Below are positions 37,143 to 45,937 of a stretch of DNA of 64,000 bases, piece after piece. A program made the position numbers and the translations under genes. Below the pieces are notes generated by a model. The model did not search any database, had not been told where the DNA came from, and saw only the letters and a list, made by a program, of their open reading frames with translations. Source of the DNA: Serratia entomophila (GTDB taxonomy: Bacteria > Pseudomonadota > Gammaproteobacteria > Enterobacterales > Enterobacteriaceae). The stretch covers positions 3,038,001 to 3,102,000 of the forward strand of contig NZ_CP082787.1 in assembly GCF_021462285.1 (NCBI RefSeq), given 5' to 3'. Position 1 is the first letter of the stretch, and every line of letters starts with the position of its first letter.

Positions 37143-37976
37143 TCACAGCAGCAGCGCCAACTCCATCGCCGCACGCTGCAGCTGCGGCAGCACCCGTTCG
37201 CGCAGTTCCGCCGACGACATCTGCGAGGCGTTGACGCCCACGTTCATCGCCGCCACCACCCCGCCCTTGCGCGAGTGCATCGGCACCGCGATCGAGCGCA
37301 GGCCGATCTCCAGCTGCTGATCGTTGATGGCGTATCCCTGTCTGCGCACTCTGGCCAACTGCTCGCGCAGTTGCGCCTCGCTGGTGACGGTGAACTCGGT
37401 CAGCGGTTCGAACGTGACCCGCGACAGGTAATCCTCCAGCTGTTCCTCATCCAGCGCGCTAAGCAACACCAACCCCATCGAGGTGGCGTAGGCCGGCAGG
37501 CGGCTGCCGCGCCCCAGATCGATGGTCATGATGCGCTTCACCGAGGCGCGGGCGATATACAGAATATTGTCGCCGTCCAGCGTCGCCACCGAGCAGGATT
37601 CGTTGAGCAGCCTGCTGAGATAATCCAGCGAGTTCTGCGCCGCCTTAGCCAACTCAGAGGAAGAAAGGTAAGCGTGGCCGATGGTCAACACCCGCGGCAG
37701 CAGGCGATAGTGGCGGCCATCGGGGCAATGCACGAAGCCCAGCGCCCGCAGGGTATACAGGCAGCGCCGCACCGCCGCGCGCGGGATGCCGGTGAGCTGG
37801 CTTATCTCGGATACCGACATCTGCGAATACTGCGGCTTGAACGCCTGCAGCACCTCCAGCCCCCGGGCCAGCGAGGCCATAAAGTTGGGGTCGCCCTTAT
37901 ATTGATCGTTGCTTAAGTCACCGATCTCCTGCAACCGACGCAGCTCTTCAGTGCCAAATTCAGGAACTTCACTCAT
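37143..37976 (-). CDS. pcaR: IclR-family regulator, PcaR/PcaU type
   Basis: A 277-aa IclR protein with winged HTH (VSEISQLTGIPRAAVRRCLYTLRALGF) and effector domain (ASVKRIMTIDLGRGSRLPAYATSMGLVLLSAL). This pattern belongs to the PcaR/PcaU/PobR branch, which controls beta-ketoadipate pathway genes and responds to aromatic intermediates such as beta-ketoadipate. ATG 37976 follows GGGAGG. The gene diverges from pcaI, and the spacer carries two sites like the known PcaR sequence. It is likely the activator of the downstream operon; the inducer is inferred. Confidence 0.85.
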   Translation of the reverse strand: MSEVPEFGTEELRRLQEIGDLSNDQYKGDPNFMASLARGLEVLQAFKPQYSQMSVSEISQLTGIPRAAVRRCLYTLRALGFVHCPDGRHYRLLPRVLTIGHAYLSSSELAKAAQNSLDYLSRLLNESCSVATLDGDNILYIARASVKRIMTIDLGRGSRLPAYATSMGLVLLSALDEEQLEDYLSRVTFEPLTEFTVTSEAQLREQLARVRRQGYAINDQQLEIGLRSIAVPMHSRKGGVVAAMNVGVNASQMSSAELRERVLPQLQRAAMELALLL

Positions 37977-38098
37977 CCAGGCCTCCCATTCGATAAACCC
38001 TCTCATTATACGCGCACGGCACCGCGATGAACTCCACTCGCCGGACAGATGCCGATTTAGCTACCTGCATCACAAAATGCATCGCCAAAGCCTCAATG

Positions 38099-38113
38099 TT
38101 TCGATAATCGCAC
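38099..38113. promoter_or_regulatory. PcaR-like operator 1
   Basis: TTTCGATAATCGCAC matches the 15-bp PcaR-binding sequence I recall from Pseudomonas putida (GTTCGATAATCGCAC) at 14 of 15 positions. It lies about 104 bp upstream of pcaI in the divergent spacer. Confidence 0.7.
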
Positions 38114-38117
38114 AATG

Positions 38118-38132
38118 ATCTGATATTCGCAC
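38118..38132. promoter_or_regulatory. PcaR-like operator 2 (degenerate)
   Basis: ATCTGATATTCGCAC matches the same 15-mer at 11 positions and begins 19 bp after the first site. Paired sites over the -35 and -10 regions are described for PcaR in Pseudomonas putida. Confidence 0.5.
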
Positions 38133-38216
38133 TTGCTGCTGAATTTTTCATCCCCTAAGTTAATTTCAGACCCGCAAGTTTGGCGCTGGCTCATTCACAG
38201 CGTACGAGGAGAACAA

Positions 38217-38918
38217 ATGATCGATAAAAGCGTGGCGTCCGCAGACGCCGCCGTCGCCGATATCCCGGACGGCGCAACCATCATGGTCGGCGGTTTTGGC
38301 CCGGCCGGCCAGCCCTATGCGCTGCTGGACGCCCTGACTCGCCACCGGCCGCGCGAGTTGACGCTGATCAGCAACAACGCCGGCAACGGCGATACCGGCC
38401 TGGCGGCGCTGCTGAAGGCCGGCTGCGTGCGCAAGGTGGTGTGTTCTTTCCCGCGCCAGACCGACTCCTGGATCTTCGACGAGCTGTACCGTCGCGGCGA
38501 ACTGGAGCTGGAGCTTATCCCGCAGGGCAACCTGGCGGCGCGCATTCAGGCCGCCGGCGCCGGGATCGGCGGTTTTTATACCCCAACCGGCTATGGCACC
38601 CAGCTGGCGGCAGGCAAGGAAACCCGCCAGATCGACGGGCGCCAGTATGTATTCGAGCTGCCGCTGAAGGCCGACTTCGCGCTGATCAAGGCCGATAAGG
38701 GCGACCGCTGGGGCAACCTGCTGTATGACAAAACCGGGCGCAACTTCGGGCCGATCATGGCGATGGCCGCCGGCTGCACCCTCGCCGAAGTCAACCGCAT
38801 GGTGCCGCTGGGCGAGCTGGATCCGGAAAACATCATCACGCCGGGCATTTTCGTGCAGCGCCTGGTGACCACACCTGACCGCCCGGCGCCCCCCCTCGGC
38901 TTAAGGAACGCATCATGA
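38217..38918 (+). CDS. pcaI: 3-oxoadipate CoA-transferase subunit A
   Basis: A 233-aa class I CoA-transferase alpha subunit (GATIMVGGFGPAGQPYALLDAL; SNNAGNGDTGLAALLKAG; GGFYTPTGYGTQLA). With PcaJ it moves CoA from succinyl-CoA to 3-oxoadipate. ATG 38217 has a perfect-looking GAGGAGAAC Shine-Dalgarno; the longer frame from 38133 is upstream promoter DNA. It is the first gene of the large aromatic-degradation operon and overlaps pcaJ by 4 bp. Confidence 0.95.
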   Translation: MIDKSVASADAAVADIPDGATIMVGGFGPAGQPYALLDALTRHRPRELTLISNNAGNGDTGLAALLKAGCVRKVVCSFPRQTDSWIFDELYRRGELELELIPQGNLAARIQAAGAGIGGFYTPTGYGTQLAAGKETRQIDGRQYVFELPLKADFALIKADKGDRWGNLLYDKTGRNFGPIMAMAAGCTLAEVNRMVPLGELDPENIITPGIFVQRLVTTPDRPAPPLGLRNAS

Positions 38919-39595
38919 GCAAACTGACCCATCAACAGCTGGCCGAACGCATCGCGCGCGATATTCCGGAAGGCGCCTACGTCAACCTGGGTATCGGCAT
39001 CCCGACCCAGATCGCCAACTACCTGCCGGCGGATAAAGAAATCTTCCTGCACAGCGAGAACGGCATACTCGGCATGGGGCCCGCGCCGGCGCCGGGCGAA
39101 GAAGACTCGCAGCTGATCAACGCCGGCAAACAACCGGTGACGCTGCTGCAGGGCGGCTGCTTTTTCCACCACGGCGACTCGTTCGCCATGATGCGCGGCG
39201 GCCACCTGGATATCTGCGTGCTCGGCGCCTATCAGGTTTCCGAACGCGGCGATCTGGCCAACTGGAGCACCGGGGCGCCGGGGGCGATCCCGGCGGTCGG
39301 CGGCGCGATGGATCTGGCGATCGGCGCGCGGCAGGTATTTGTGATGACCGAGCACCTGACCAAAAAAGGCGAGTGCAAGATTGTCCGCCAGTGCAGCTAT
39401 CCGCTGACCGGCGTCGGCTGCATCGACCGCATCTACAGCGATCTGGCGGTGATGGACGTCACCCTGCAGGGCCTGGTGGTGCGCGAAATTTTCGGCGGCC
39501 TGACCCCGCAGCAGCTTCAGGAAGTGACCCCGGTCGAACTGACCTTTGCCCTACAGCATGGAGAACAGCAGCATGAATCCAGCCTATCTGTGTGA
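38915..39595 (+). CDS. pcaJ: 3-oxoadipate CoA-transferase subunit B
   Basis: A 226-aa beta subunit. The catalytic Glu is in the SENGILGMGP motif near residue 49. Other family signatures are YVNLGIGIPTQIANYLP and GCFFHHGDSFAMMRGGHLD. It forms the heteromeric transferase with PcaI. It overlaps pcaI by 4 bp, and its 3' end overlaps the pcaF start by 23 bp, so the three are translationally coupled. Confidence 0.95.
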   Translation: MSKLTHQQLAERIARDIPEGAYVNLGIGIPTQIANYLPADKEIFLHSENGILGMGPAPAPGEEDSQLINAGKQPVTLLQGGCFFHHGDSFAMMRGGHLDICVLGAYQVSERGDLANWSTGAPGAIPAVGGAMDLAIGARQVFVMTEHLTKKGECKIVRQCSYPLTGVGCIDRIYSDLAVMDVTLQGLVVREIFGGLTPQQLQEVTPVELTFALQHGEQQHESSLSV

Positions 39596-40775
39596 CGCCG
39601 TTCGTACGCCCTTTGGCCGCCTCAACGGCAGCCTGGCCGCCCTGCGCACCGACGATCTGGCCGCGCTGCCGCTGAAGGCGCTGCAGGCCCGCCACCCGCA
39701 GCTCGACTGGCGCGCGCTGGACGACGTGCTGTTCGGCTGCGCCAACCAGGCGGGCGAAGACAACCGCAACGTGGCGCGCATGGCGCTGTTGCTGGCCGGA
39801 CTGCCGGTGCAGGTGCCCGGCTGCACCCTCAACCGCCTGTGCGGCTCCAGCCTGGATGCGGTGGCCAGCGCGGCGCGCGCCATCAAAACCGGCGAAAGCG
39901 AGCTGATGATCGCCGGCGGCGTAGAAAGCATGTCGCGCGCCCCCTTCGTGATGGGCAAGGCGGAAAGCGCCTTCAGCCGGGCGATGAAGATTGAAGACAC
40001 CACCATGGGCTGGCGCTTTATCAACCCGCAGATGCAGGCGCTGTACGGCGTGGAATCCATGCCGCAAACCGCCGAAAACGTAGCGCTGCGGTTCGGCATC
40101 AGCCGCCGGGATCAGGACGCCTTCGCCCTGCGCAGCCAGCAGCGCACCGCCGCCGCGCAGGAGAGCGGTTTTTTCGCCGACCAGCTGATCGAGGTGTGCG
40201 TTCCGCAGAAGAAAGGTGAGCCGCTGAGATTCACGCAGGATGAACATCCGCGCGCCACCACCTTAGCGGCGCTGGAAAAATTGAAGCCGGTGGTCAATCC
40301 GCAGGGCAGCGTCACCGCCGGCAACGCCTCGGGATTAAACGACGGCGCCTGTGCGCTGCTGCTGGCCGGTGAACGCGGGCTCGCCCTGCACGGCCTGCAG
40401 CCGATGGCGCGCATCGTCGCCAGCGCCGTGACCGGCATCGAACCGACGATCATGGGCTTTGCGCCGGCGGCGGCGGTGCGCAAAGTATTGAATATCGCCG
40501 GCCTGACCCTCGACCAGATGGACGTGATTGAGCTGAACGAAGCCTTCGCCGCACAGGCGCTGGCGGTCACCCGCGAACTGGGGCTGAACGACGATGCGCC
40601 GCAGATTAACCCGAACGGCGGCGCTATCGCCCTCGGCCATCCGCTGGGCGCCTCCGGTGGCCGGCTGGTGATGAACGCCGCTTACCAGTTGCGGAACACC
40701 CGCGGGCGCTATGGGCTGTGCACCATGTGCATCGGCGTCGGCCAGGGCATCGCGCTGATTATTGAACGGGTATGA
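39573..40775 (+). CDS. pcaF: 3-oxoadipyl-CoA thiolase
   Basis: A 400-aa thiolase that splits 3-oxoadipyl-CoA with CoA into acetyl-CoA and succinyl-CoA, the last step of the pathway. The nucleophilic Cys is in TLNRLCGSSLDAV near residue 90; the C-terminal active-site segments NPNGGAIALGHPLGASGG and LCTMCIGVGQG are present. ATG 39573 follows GGAGAA within the pcaJ end. Length and motifs match PcaF/PaaJ; the operon makes PcaF the better name. Confidence 0.95.
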   Translation: MNPAYLCDAVRTPFGRLNGSLAALRTDDLAALPLKALQARHPQLDWRALDDVLFGCANQAGEDNRNVARMALLLAGLPVQVPGCTLNRLCGSSLDAVASAARAIKTGESELMIAGGVESMSRAPFVMGKAESAFSRAMKIEDTTMGWRFINPQMQALYGVESMPQTAENVALRFGISRRDQDAFALRSQQRTAAAQESGFFADQLIEVCVPQKKGEPLRFTQDEHPRATTLAALEKLKPVVNPQGSVTAGNASGLNDGACALLLAGERGLALHGLQPMARIVASAVTGIEPTIMGFAPAAAVRKVLNIAGLTLDQMDVIELNEAFAAQALAVTRELGLNDDAPQINPNGGAIALGHPLGASGGRLVMNAAYQLRNTRGRYGLCTMCIGVGQGIALIIERV

Positions 40776-40783
40776 GGTGACGC

Positions 40784-41545
40784 ATGGACATTGAATATCG
40801 CCTCGACGGGCCGGCCGCAGCGCCGCTGCTGGTGCTGTCCAACTCGCTGGGCACCACCTTTGCCATGTGGCAGCCGCAGCTGCCGGCGCTGACCGAACGT
40901 TTTCGCGTGCTGCGCTATAACCCGCGCGGCCACGGCGCCACCCCGCTGCCGACGGCGCCGCTGCGCCTGCAGCAACTGGGGGAAGACGTTCTCGCCCTGC
41001 TCGATCGTTTGGATGCGCCGGTCGCCCATTTTTGCGGCATCTCAATGGGCGGCCTGACCGGGCTGTGGCTCAACCGCTATCACCCGCAGCGGATCGGGAG
41101 GCTGGTGGTGGCCAATACCGCCGCGCGCATCGGCAGCGCCGAAGGCTGGCGACAGCGCGCGCAGCAGGTGCGCGACGACGGGCTGGCGCCGATCGCCGCC
41201 GCCTCTCCCGCTCGCTGGTTCAGCCCTGGCTTTTTGCAACAACACCCCGGGCGGGTCGCGCCGCTGGTGGCCGGGCTGGCGGCCGGCAATCCGCAGGGGT
41301 ACGCCGCCTGTTGCGACGCGCTGGCGCAGGCCGACCTGCGCGCCGAAGTCGCCGCCATGGCGCGGCCGATGCTGGCGATCGCCGGGGAAGAAGATGCGGT
41401 GACGACGGTGGCGGATGCCGAATTTCTGGTAGCCAATGCGCCGCACGCCAGGCTGCTGCGGCTGCCGGCTTCGCATATCTCCAATATCGCCTGCCCGGAC
41501 CTCTTCAACCGCAGCGTTGTCGAGTTTCTCACCGAAAAGGAATAA
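40784..41545 (+). CDS. pcaD: 3-oxoadipate enol-lactonase
   Basis: A 253-aa alpha/beta hydrolase that hydrolyses 3-oxoadipate enol-lactone to 3-oxoadipate. The nucleophile Ser is in FCGISMGGLTGLWL, the family's SMGG elbow; LSNSLGTTFAMW forms the oxyanion loop, and the catalytic His is in LPASHISNIACPDLF. It stands alone and is not fused to a PcaC decarboxylase. It is followed after 3 bp by catB, and it links the catechol branch to pcaIJF. Confidence 0.94.
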   Translation: MDIEYRLDGPAAAPLLVLSNSLGTTFAMWQPQLPALTERFRVLRYNPRGHGATPLPTAPLRLQQLGEDVLALLDRLDAPVAHFCGISMGGLTGLWLNRYHPQRIGRLVVANTAARIGSAEGWRQRAQQVRDDGLAPIAAASPARWFSPGFLQQHPGRVAPLVAGLAAGNPQGYAACCDALAQADLRAEVAAMARPMLAIAGEEDAVTTVADAEFLVANAPHARLLRLPASHISNIACPDLFNRSVVEFLTEKE

Positions 41546-41548
41546 CGC

Positions 41549-42664
41549 ATGGAACTGAGTATTGAACGCATCGAGAGCTGGCTGGTGGATATCCCGACCA
41601 TTCGTCCGCACAGGCTGTCGATGGCGACCATGGGCTGCCAGACGCTGACGCTGGTGCGCCTGACCTGCGCCGACGGCCTGACCGGCTGGGGCGAAGCCAC
41701 CACCATCGGCGGGCTGAGCTACGGCCCGGAAAGCCCGGAAGGCATCAAATCGGCGATCGACGCTTATCTGGCGCCGCTGCTGAGCGGCAAAAGTTTTAAC
41801 GGATTGGCGCCGCTGACGGCGCTGATGAACGCCCACGTCAAAGGCAACACCTTCGCCAAATCGGCGCTGGAAACCGCCTTTCTCGATGCCCAGGGCAAAC
41901 GCCTCGGCCTGCCGGTCAGCAGCCTGCTCGGCGGCGCGCTGAGCGACACCCTGCCGGTGCTGTGGACGCTGGCCAGCGGCGATACGCAAAAAGACATCGC
42001 CGAGGGGCAGAAACTGCTGGCGGAAGGGCGGCACAACGCCTTCAAGCTGAAGATCGGCGCCCGGCCGCTGGCGGACGATCTGCGGCATACCCAGGCGATT
42101 AAGCGGGCGCTGGGGCCGGATGTCAGCATCCGCGTCGATGTCAACCAGGCCTGGGATGCCGGCACTGCGGTGCGCGGCATGGCGGCGCTGCAGGAAATCG
42201 GCATCGATCTGGTTGAGCAACCGGTGGCGCTGTGGGACCGTGCCGCGCTGATCCAGCTCAGCCGGCGTTTTACCCTGCCGATCCTTGCCGACGAGGCGGT
42301 GGCCGACGCGCACGACGGCTATGCGCTGGCGGCGAGCGGTTTTACCGGCGCCTACGCGCTGAAAATCGCCAAGGCGGGCGGGCCGGCGCAGGCGCTGAAG
42401 CTGGCGCAGGTAGCGCAGGCCGCCGGCGTGGCGCTGTACGGCGGCACCATGCTGGAGGGCACGCTGGGCACCCTCGCCTCGCTACACGCCTGGTCGACGC
42501 TGAAGCTGGACTGGGGCAGCGAGATGTTTGGCCCGCTGCTGCTGAAGGACGACGTGGTCGCCACGCCTCTGGCCTTCGCCAACGGCCAGGTCAGGCTGCC
42601 GCCCGGCCCCGGCCTGGGCGTTGAGATCGACGAAGACAAACTGCGCTTCTATCAGCGCAAATAA
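41549..42664 (+). CDS. catB: Muconate cycloisomerase
   Basis: A 371-aa enolase-superfamily enzyme that closes cis,cis-muconate to (+)-muconolactone. The Lys-X-Lys of the family is in NAFKLKIGARPL near residue 167, and metal ligands are expected in the VDVNQAWD, EQPV and ADEAVADAHDGY segments. VDIPTIRPHRLSMATMG is the typical N-terminal capping region. Its gene lies between pcaD and catC in the operon. Confidence 0.95.
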   Translation: MELSIERIESWLVDIPTIRPHRLSMATMGCQTLTLVRLTCADGLTGWGEATTIGGLSYGPESPEGIKSAIDAYLAPLLSGKSFNGLAPLTALMNAHVKGNTFAKSALETAFLDAQGKRLGLPVSSLLGGALSDTLPVLWTLASGDTQKDIAEGQKLLAEGRHNAFKLKIGARPLADDLRHTQAIKRALGPDVSIRVDVNQAWDAGTAVRGMAALQEIGIDLVEQPVALWDRAALIQLSRRFTLPILADEAVADAHDGYALAASGFTGAYALKIAKAGGPAQALKLAQVAQAAGVALYGGTMLEGTLGTLASLHAWSTLKLDWGSEMFGPLLLKDDVVATPLAFANGQVRLPPGPGLGVEIDEDKLRFYQRK

Positions 42665-42680
42665 TAACGGGAGTATCGCC

Positions 42681-42971
42681 ATGCTGTTTAAAGTTGAAAT
42701 GACCGTGAAGCTGCCGGTCGATATGCCACAAGAGATTGCCGACGACGTCAAGCGGCGTGAGAAAGCCTACTCGCAGGAGCTGCAGTCTGCGGGGAAATGG
42801 CGGCATCTTTGGCGCATCGCGGGCAGTTACGCCAACGTCAGCATTTTCGATGTGGAAAGCAACGCCGAACTGCACGATATATTATTCGCGCTGCCGCTCT
42901 ATCCTTATATGGATATTCGCGTTGACGCCTTATGCCGACATCCCTCCTCCATCCATAACGACGACAAATAA
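42681..42971 (+). CDS. catC: Muconolactone delta-isomerase
   Basis: A 96-aa protein of normal CatC length (MLFKVEMTVKLPVDMP at the start; ANVSIFDVESNAELHDILFALPLYPYMDI). It moves the double bond of muconolactone to give the enol-lactone used by PcaD. The ATG at 42681 follows ACGGGAG, and the open frame extending upstream to 42621 is catB sequence in another frame. Confidence 0.95.
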   Translation: MLFKVEMTVKLPVDMPQEIADDVKRREKAYSQELQSAGKWRHLWRIAGSYANVSIFDVESNAELHDILFALPLYPYMDIRVDALCRHPSSIHNDDK

Positions 42972-43024
42972 AATAACCGGGATAACTCCCTCCACCCTAT
43001 ATAATAAGCCATGAGGAATTCGCA

Positions 43025-43954
43025 ATGTCTATTTCCTTCGACCAACATCAAGACGTCATTAAATTACTGGAAATCAGCAGCGGCTTTACCAGCGAAGGCG
43101 GCGACCTGCGCTTCAAAAAAATCATGCATCAGTTGCTGAGCGATATTTGTCTGCTGATCGAGAGGCACGACGTCACCCCCGAAGAATTTTGGCAGGCGGT
43201 GAACTACCTGCATACGCTGGGTGGGCGCCAGGAAGCGGCGCTGCTGGCTGCCGGTCTGGGGCTGGAGCACTACCTCGATCTGCGCGACGACGAGCGCGAA
43301 CGCGCCCAGGGCCTGGCGGGTGGCACGCCGCGTACTATCGAAGGGCCGCTGTACGTCGCCAATGCGCCGCTGAGCGAAGGCTTCGCGCGCATGGATGACG
43401 GCGCCGACGCCGGTGAGCCGATGTGGCTGCACGGCCAGGTGAAAGACGCCGACGGCCGGCCGCTGGCGGGTGCGGTAGTGGATATCTGGCACGCCAACAC
43501 GCTGGGCAACTATTCGTTCTTCGACAAATCGCAAAGCGATTTCAACCTGCGCCGCCGGGTGAAGACCGACGTCAATGGGCGCTATGCGGTGCGCAGCATT
43601 TTGCCTTCCGGCTATGGTTGCCCGCCGGACGGGCCGACGCAGGCGCTGCTCAACCGGTTGGGCCGCCACGGCAACCGGCCGGCGCACATTCACTTCTTCG
43701 TCTCCGCGCCGGGGCACAAGCATCTGACCACCCAGATTAACCTTAGCGGCGATCGCTACCTGTGGGACGATTTCGCCTTCGCCACCCGCGACGAACTGAT
43801 TGCCGACCCGGTAAAAGTGACAGATCCGGCCATTGCGGCCCAGCGCGATCTGCCCGGCGCCCATACCGAAGTCACCTTCGATTTCAGCCTGTACCCCGCC
43901 GCCGATAGCGAAGAACAAAATAGAATTAAACGCGCCCGGGCGCTGCAGAACTGA
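43025..43954 (+). CDS. catA: Catechol 1,2-dioxygenase
   Basis: A 309-aa intradiol dioxygenase that cleaves catechol to cis,cis-muconate. The four Fe(III) ligands are visible: Tyr163 (LGNYSFF), Tyr197 (PSGYGCPPDGP), His221 and His223 (RPAHIHFFV). The N-terminal 100 residues form the helical dimerisation domain of CatA. A TATATAAT tract 30 bp before the ATG (42998-43005) could be an internal promoter. It lies between catC and benA. Confidence 0.96.
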   Translation: MSISFDQHQDVIKLLEISSGFTSEGGDLRFKKIMHQLLSDICLLIERHDVTPEEFWQAVNYLHTLGGRQEAALLAAGLGLEHYLDLRDDERERAQGLAGGTPRTIEGPLYVANAPLSEGFARMDDGADAGEPMWLHGQVKDADGRPLAGAVVDIWHANTLGNYSFFDKSQSDFNLRRRVKTDVNGRYAVRSILPSGYGCPPDGPTQALLNRLGRHGNRPAHIHFFVSAPGHKHLTTQINLSGDRYLWDDFAFATRDELIADPVKVTDPAIAAQRDLPGAHTEVTFDFSLYPAADSEEQNRIKRARALQN

Positions 43955-43992
43955 TTACCTGCAACGGAAGCACGAATAACGATATCAGCAAT

Positions 43993-44015
43993 GGGTAATT
44001 GAATATTCATTACCC
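43993..44015. promoter_or_regulatory. Inverted repeat before benA
   Basis: Arms GGGTAAT/ATTACCC around TGAATATTC, in the 98-bp catA-benA spacer, which is the longest gap inside the operon. It could be a regulator site for a separate ben promoter or an RNA structure that shifts expression between cat and ben. Confidence 0.45.
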
Positions 44016-44052
44016 GCTCATTAACCCTGTCTCTTTATACGAGGTCATTACT

Positions 44053-45429
44053 ATGAACTCATTAGTGAACAATGCATCCGCCGAATTAAAAAAGAAAATA
44101 AATAATGCTTTAATTATTGATAAAGAAAATGGAATTTATCAATGCAATCGCGGCATTTTTACCGACGAGGCGTTATTTGAACTGGAAATGAAAGCAATTT
44201 TTGAAGGCAACTGGGTATATCTGGCGCATGAAAGCCAAATCGCCGCGCCCGGCGATTATTACACGCTCACCCTTGGCCGCCAGCCGGTCATTATCACCCG
44301 CGATAAAGACATGGGGCTGCACGCCATGATCAACAGCTGCTCGCACCGTGGCGCAATGTTGGCCAGCCGCAAGTCCGGCAATAAAAGCACCTTTACCTGC
44401 CCGTTCCACGGCTGGACCTTCAACAACGCCGGCAACCTGTTGAAGGCCAAGGATGAAAAGACCGGCGCCTACCCGCCGTGTTTCAAACAGGCCGGCTCGC
44501 ACGATCTCAAACAGCTGCCACGTTTTGAATCTTACCGCGGTTTTCTGTTCGGCAGCCTGAGCGACGAGGTGCTGCCGCTGACGGACTATCTGGGCGAGAC
44601 GCGGCATATTCTCGATCTGATTGTCGATCAGGCCGAAGACGGGCTGGAGGTGCTGCGCGGCTCATCGTCCTACACCTTCGACGGCAACTGGAAACTGCAG
44701 ATAGAGAACGGCGCGGACGGTTATCACGTCAGCGTGGTGCACTGGAACTACGTCTCGACTATGGCGCATCGGGATGCCCAGACCGGCACCCAAACCATGG
44801 ACGCCAACTGCTGGTCATCAAAAAACGATGGCGGCGCCTACGGCTTCAAGAATGGCCATCTGCTGCTGTGGACCCGCGTGCTGAACCCGGAGTCTCGCCC
44901 TATTTACCGCCACTTCAGCCGCCTGAACGACGCCTTCGGCCCGCAGCGCGCCGATCTGATGGTTAACCAGACTCGCAACCTGTGCCTCTACCCTAATCTG
45001 TACATTATGGATCAGCTTTCCAGCCAGCTGCGCGTCGTTCGCCCCCTTTCCGTCAATAAAACCGAAGTCACGGTGTTCTGCTTTGCGCCGAAGGGCGAAA
45101 GCGCCGCCGATCGCGCCTTGCGCATTCGCCAGTATGAAGATTTCTTCAACGTCAGCGGCATGGGAACGCCGGACGATCTGGAAGAGTTTCGCGCCTGCCA
45201 GCTGGGCTTCAACGCGGGCAACATGCCCTGGAGCGATCTCAGCCGCGGCGCCACCCGCTGGCTCGAGGGACAGGCGGACGACAACGCCAAAGCGCTGGGG
45301 ATCTTGCCCGAAATGACCGGCCCGCGCCCGGAAGACGAAGCCTTGTATTTCAGCCAGCATCATCACTGGCAAACCCTCCTGCTGCGCAAGCTGGATCTTC
45401 AACAACGCAACGATGAGGTGGCGCAATGA
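44053..45429 (+). CDS. benA: Benzoate 1,2-dioxygenase large subunit
   Basis: A 458-aa Rieske oxygenase alpha subunit. The Rieske ligands are Cys96, His98, Cys116 and His119 (CSHRG ... CPFHGW), and the mononuclear iron site lies in ENGADGYHVSVVHW. With BenB it dihydroxylates benzoate to the cis-diol acid, using electrons from BenC. ATG 44053 has a GAGG Shine-Dalgarno; the frame from 43999 is spacer. The last codons overlap the benB start (ATGA). Confidence 0.95.
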   Translation: MNSLVNNASAELKKKINNALIIDKENGIYQCNRGIFTDEALFELEMKAIFEGNWVYLAHESQIAAPGDYYTLTLGRQPVIITRDKDMGLHAMINSCSHRGAMLASRKSGNKSTFTCPFHGWTFNNAGNLLKAKDEKTGAYPPCFKQAGSHDLKQLPRFESYRGFLFGSLSDEVLPLTDYLGETRHILDLIVDQAEDGLEVLRGSSSYTFDGNWKLQIENGADGYHVSVVHWNYVSTMAHRDAQTGTQTMDANCWSSKNDGGAYGFKNGHLLLWTRVLNPESRPIYRHFSRLNDAFGPQRADLMVNQTRNLCLYPNLYIMDQLSSQLRVVRPLSVNKTEVTVFCFAPKGESAADRALRIRQYEDFFNVSGMGTPDDLEEFRACQLGFNAGNMPWSDLSRGATRWLEGQADDNAKALGILPEMTGPRPEDEALYFSQHHHWQTLLLRKLDLQQRNDEVAQ

Positions 45430-45923
45430 ACAGGCTCAACCTGCAACAGCAAGTGGAACAATTCCTGTATCGCGAAGCGCGCCTGCTGGATGACCGGCAA
45501 TGGGATGAATGGCTCGCCTGCTATCACCCGCAGGTCGAATACTGGATGCCTGCCTGGGCCGACGACGATCGGCAGACCACGGATCCCCACAGCGAGATTT
45601 CGCTGATTTATTACGCCAATCGCGAAGGGCTGGAGGACCGCGTTTACCGCATCAAAACCGAACGTTCGGCCGCCAGCAGCATGCCGGAACCGCGCACCGT
45701 CCATCTGGTCAGCAACGTGGAAATCCTGTCGGCCACGGAGGGCCAGGCCGAGGTGAACTACCACTGGGCCACCTTCTATCACCGCTATAACCACACGGAT
45801 ACCTACTTCGGCTCGACCCGCCTGCTGCTGGAACACGCGGGCGATGAACTGCGAATTAAGCGCAAGAAAATTCGTCTGGATAATGACTACATCAATCATG
45901 TTATTGATATTTATCATCTTTAA
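45426..45923 (+). CDS. benB: Benzoate 1,2-dioxygenase small subunit
   Basis: A 165-aa ring-hydroxylating dioxygenase beta subunit (FLYREARLLDDRQWDEWLACYHPQVEYWMP; hydrophobic beta-sheet C-terminus ending with IRLDNDYINHVIDIYHL). It is structural in the alpha3beta3 enzyme. It overlaps benA by 4 bp and precedes benC by 14 bp. Confidence 0.94.
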   Translation: MNRLNLQQQVEQFLYREARLLDDRQWDEWLACYHPQVEYWMPAWADDDRQTTDPHSEISLIYYANREGLEDRVYRIKTERSAASSMPEPRTVHLVSNVEILSATEGQAEVNYHWATFYHRYNHTDTYFGSTRLLLEHAGDELRIKRKKIRLDNDYINHVIDIYHL

Positions 45924-45937
45924 ATCGTGAGGTGAGC

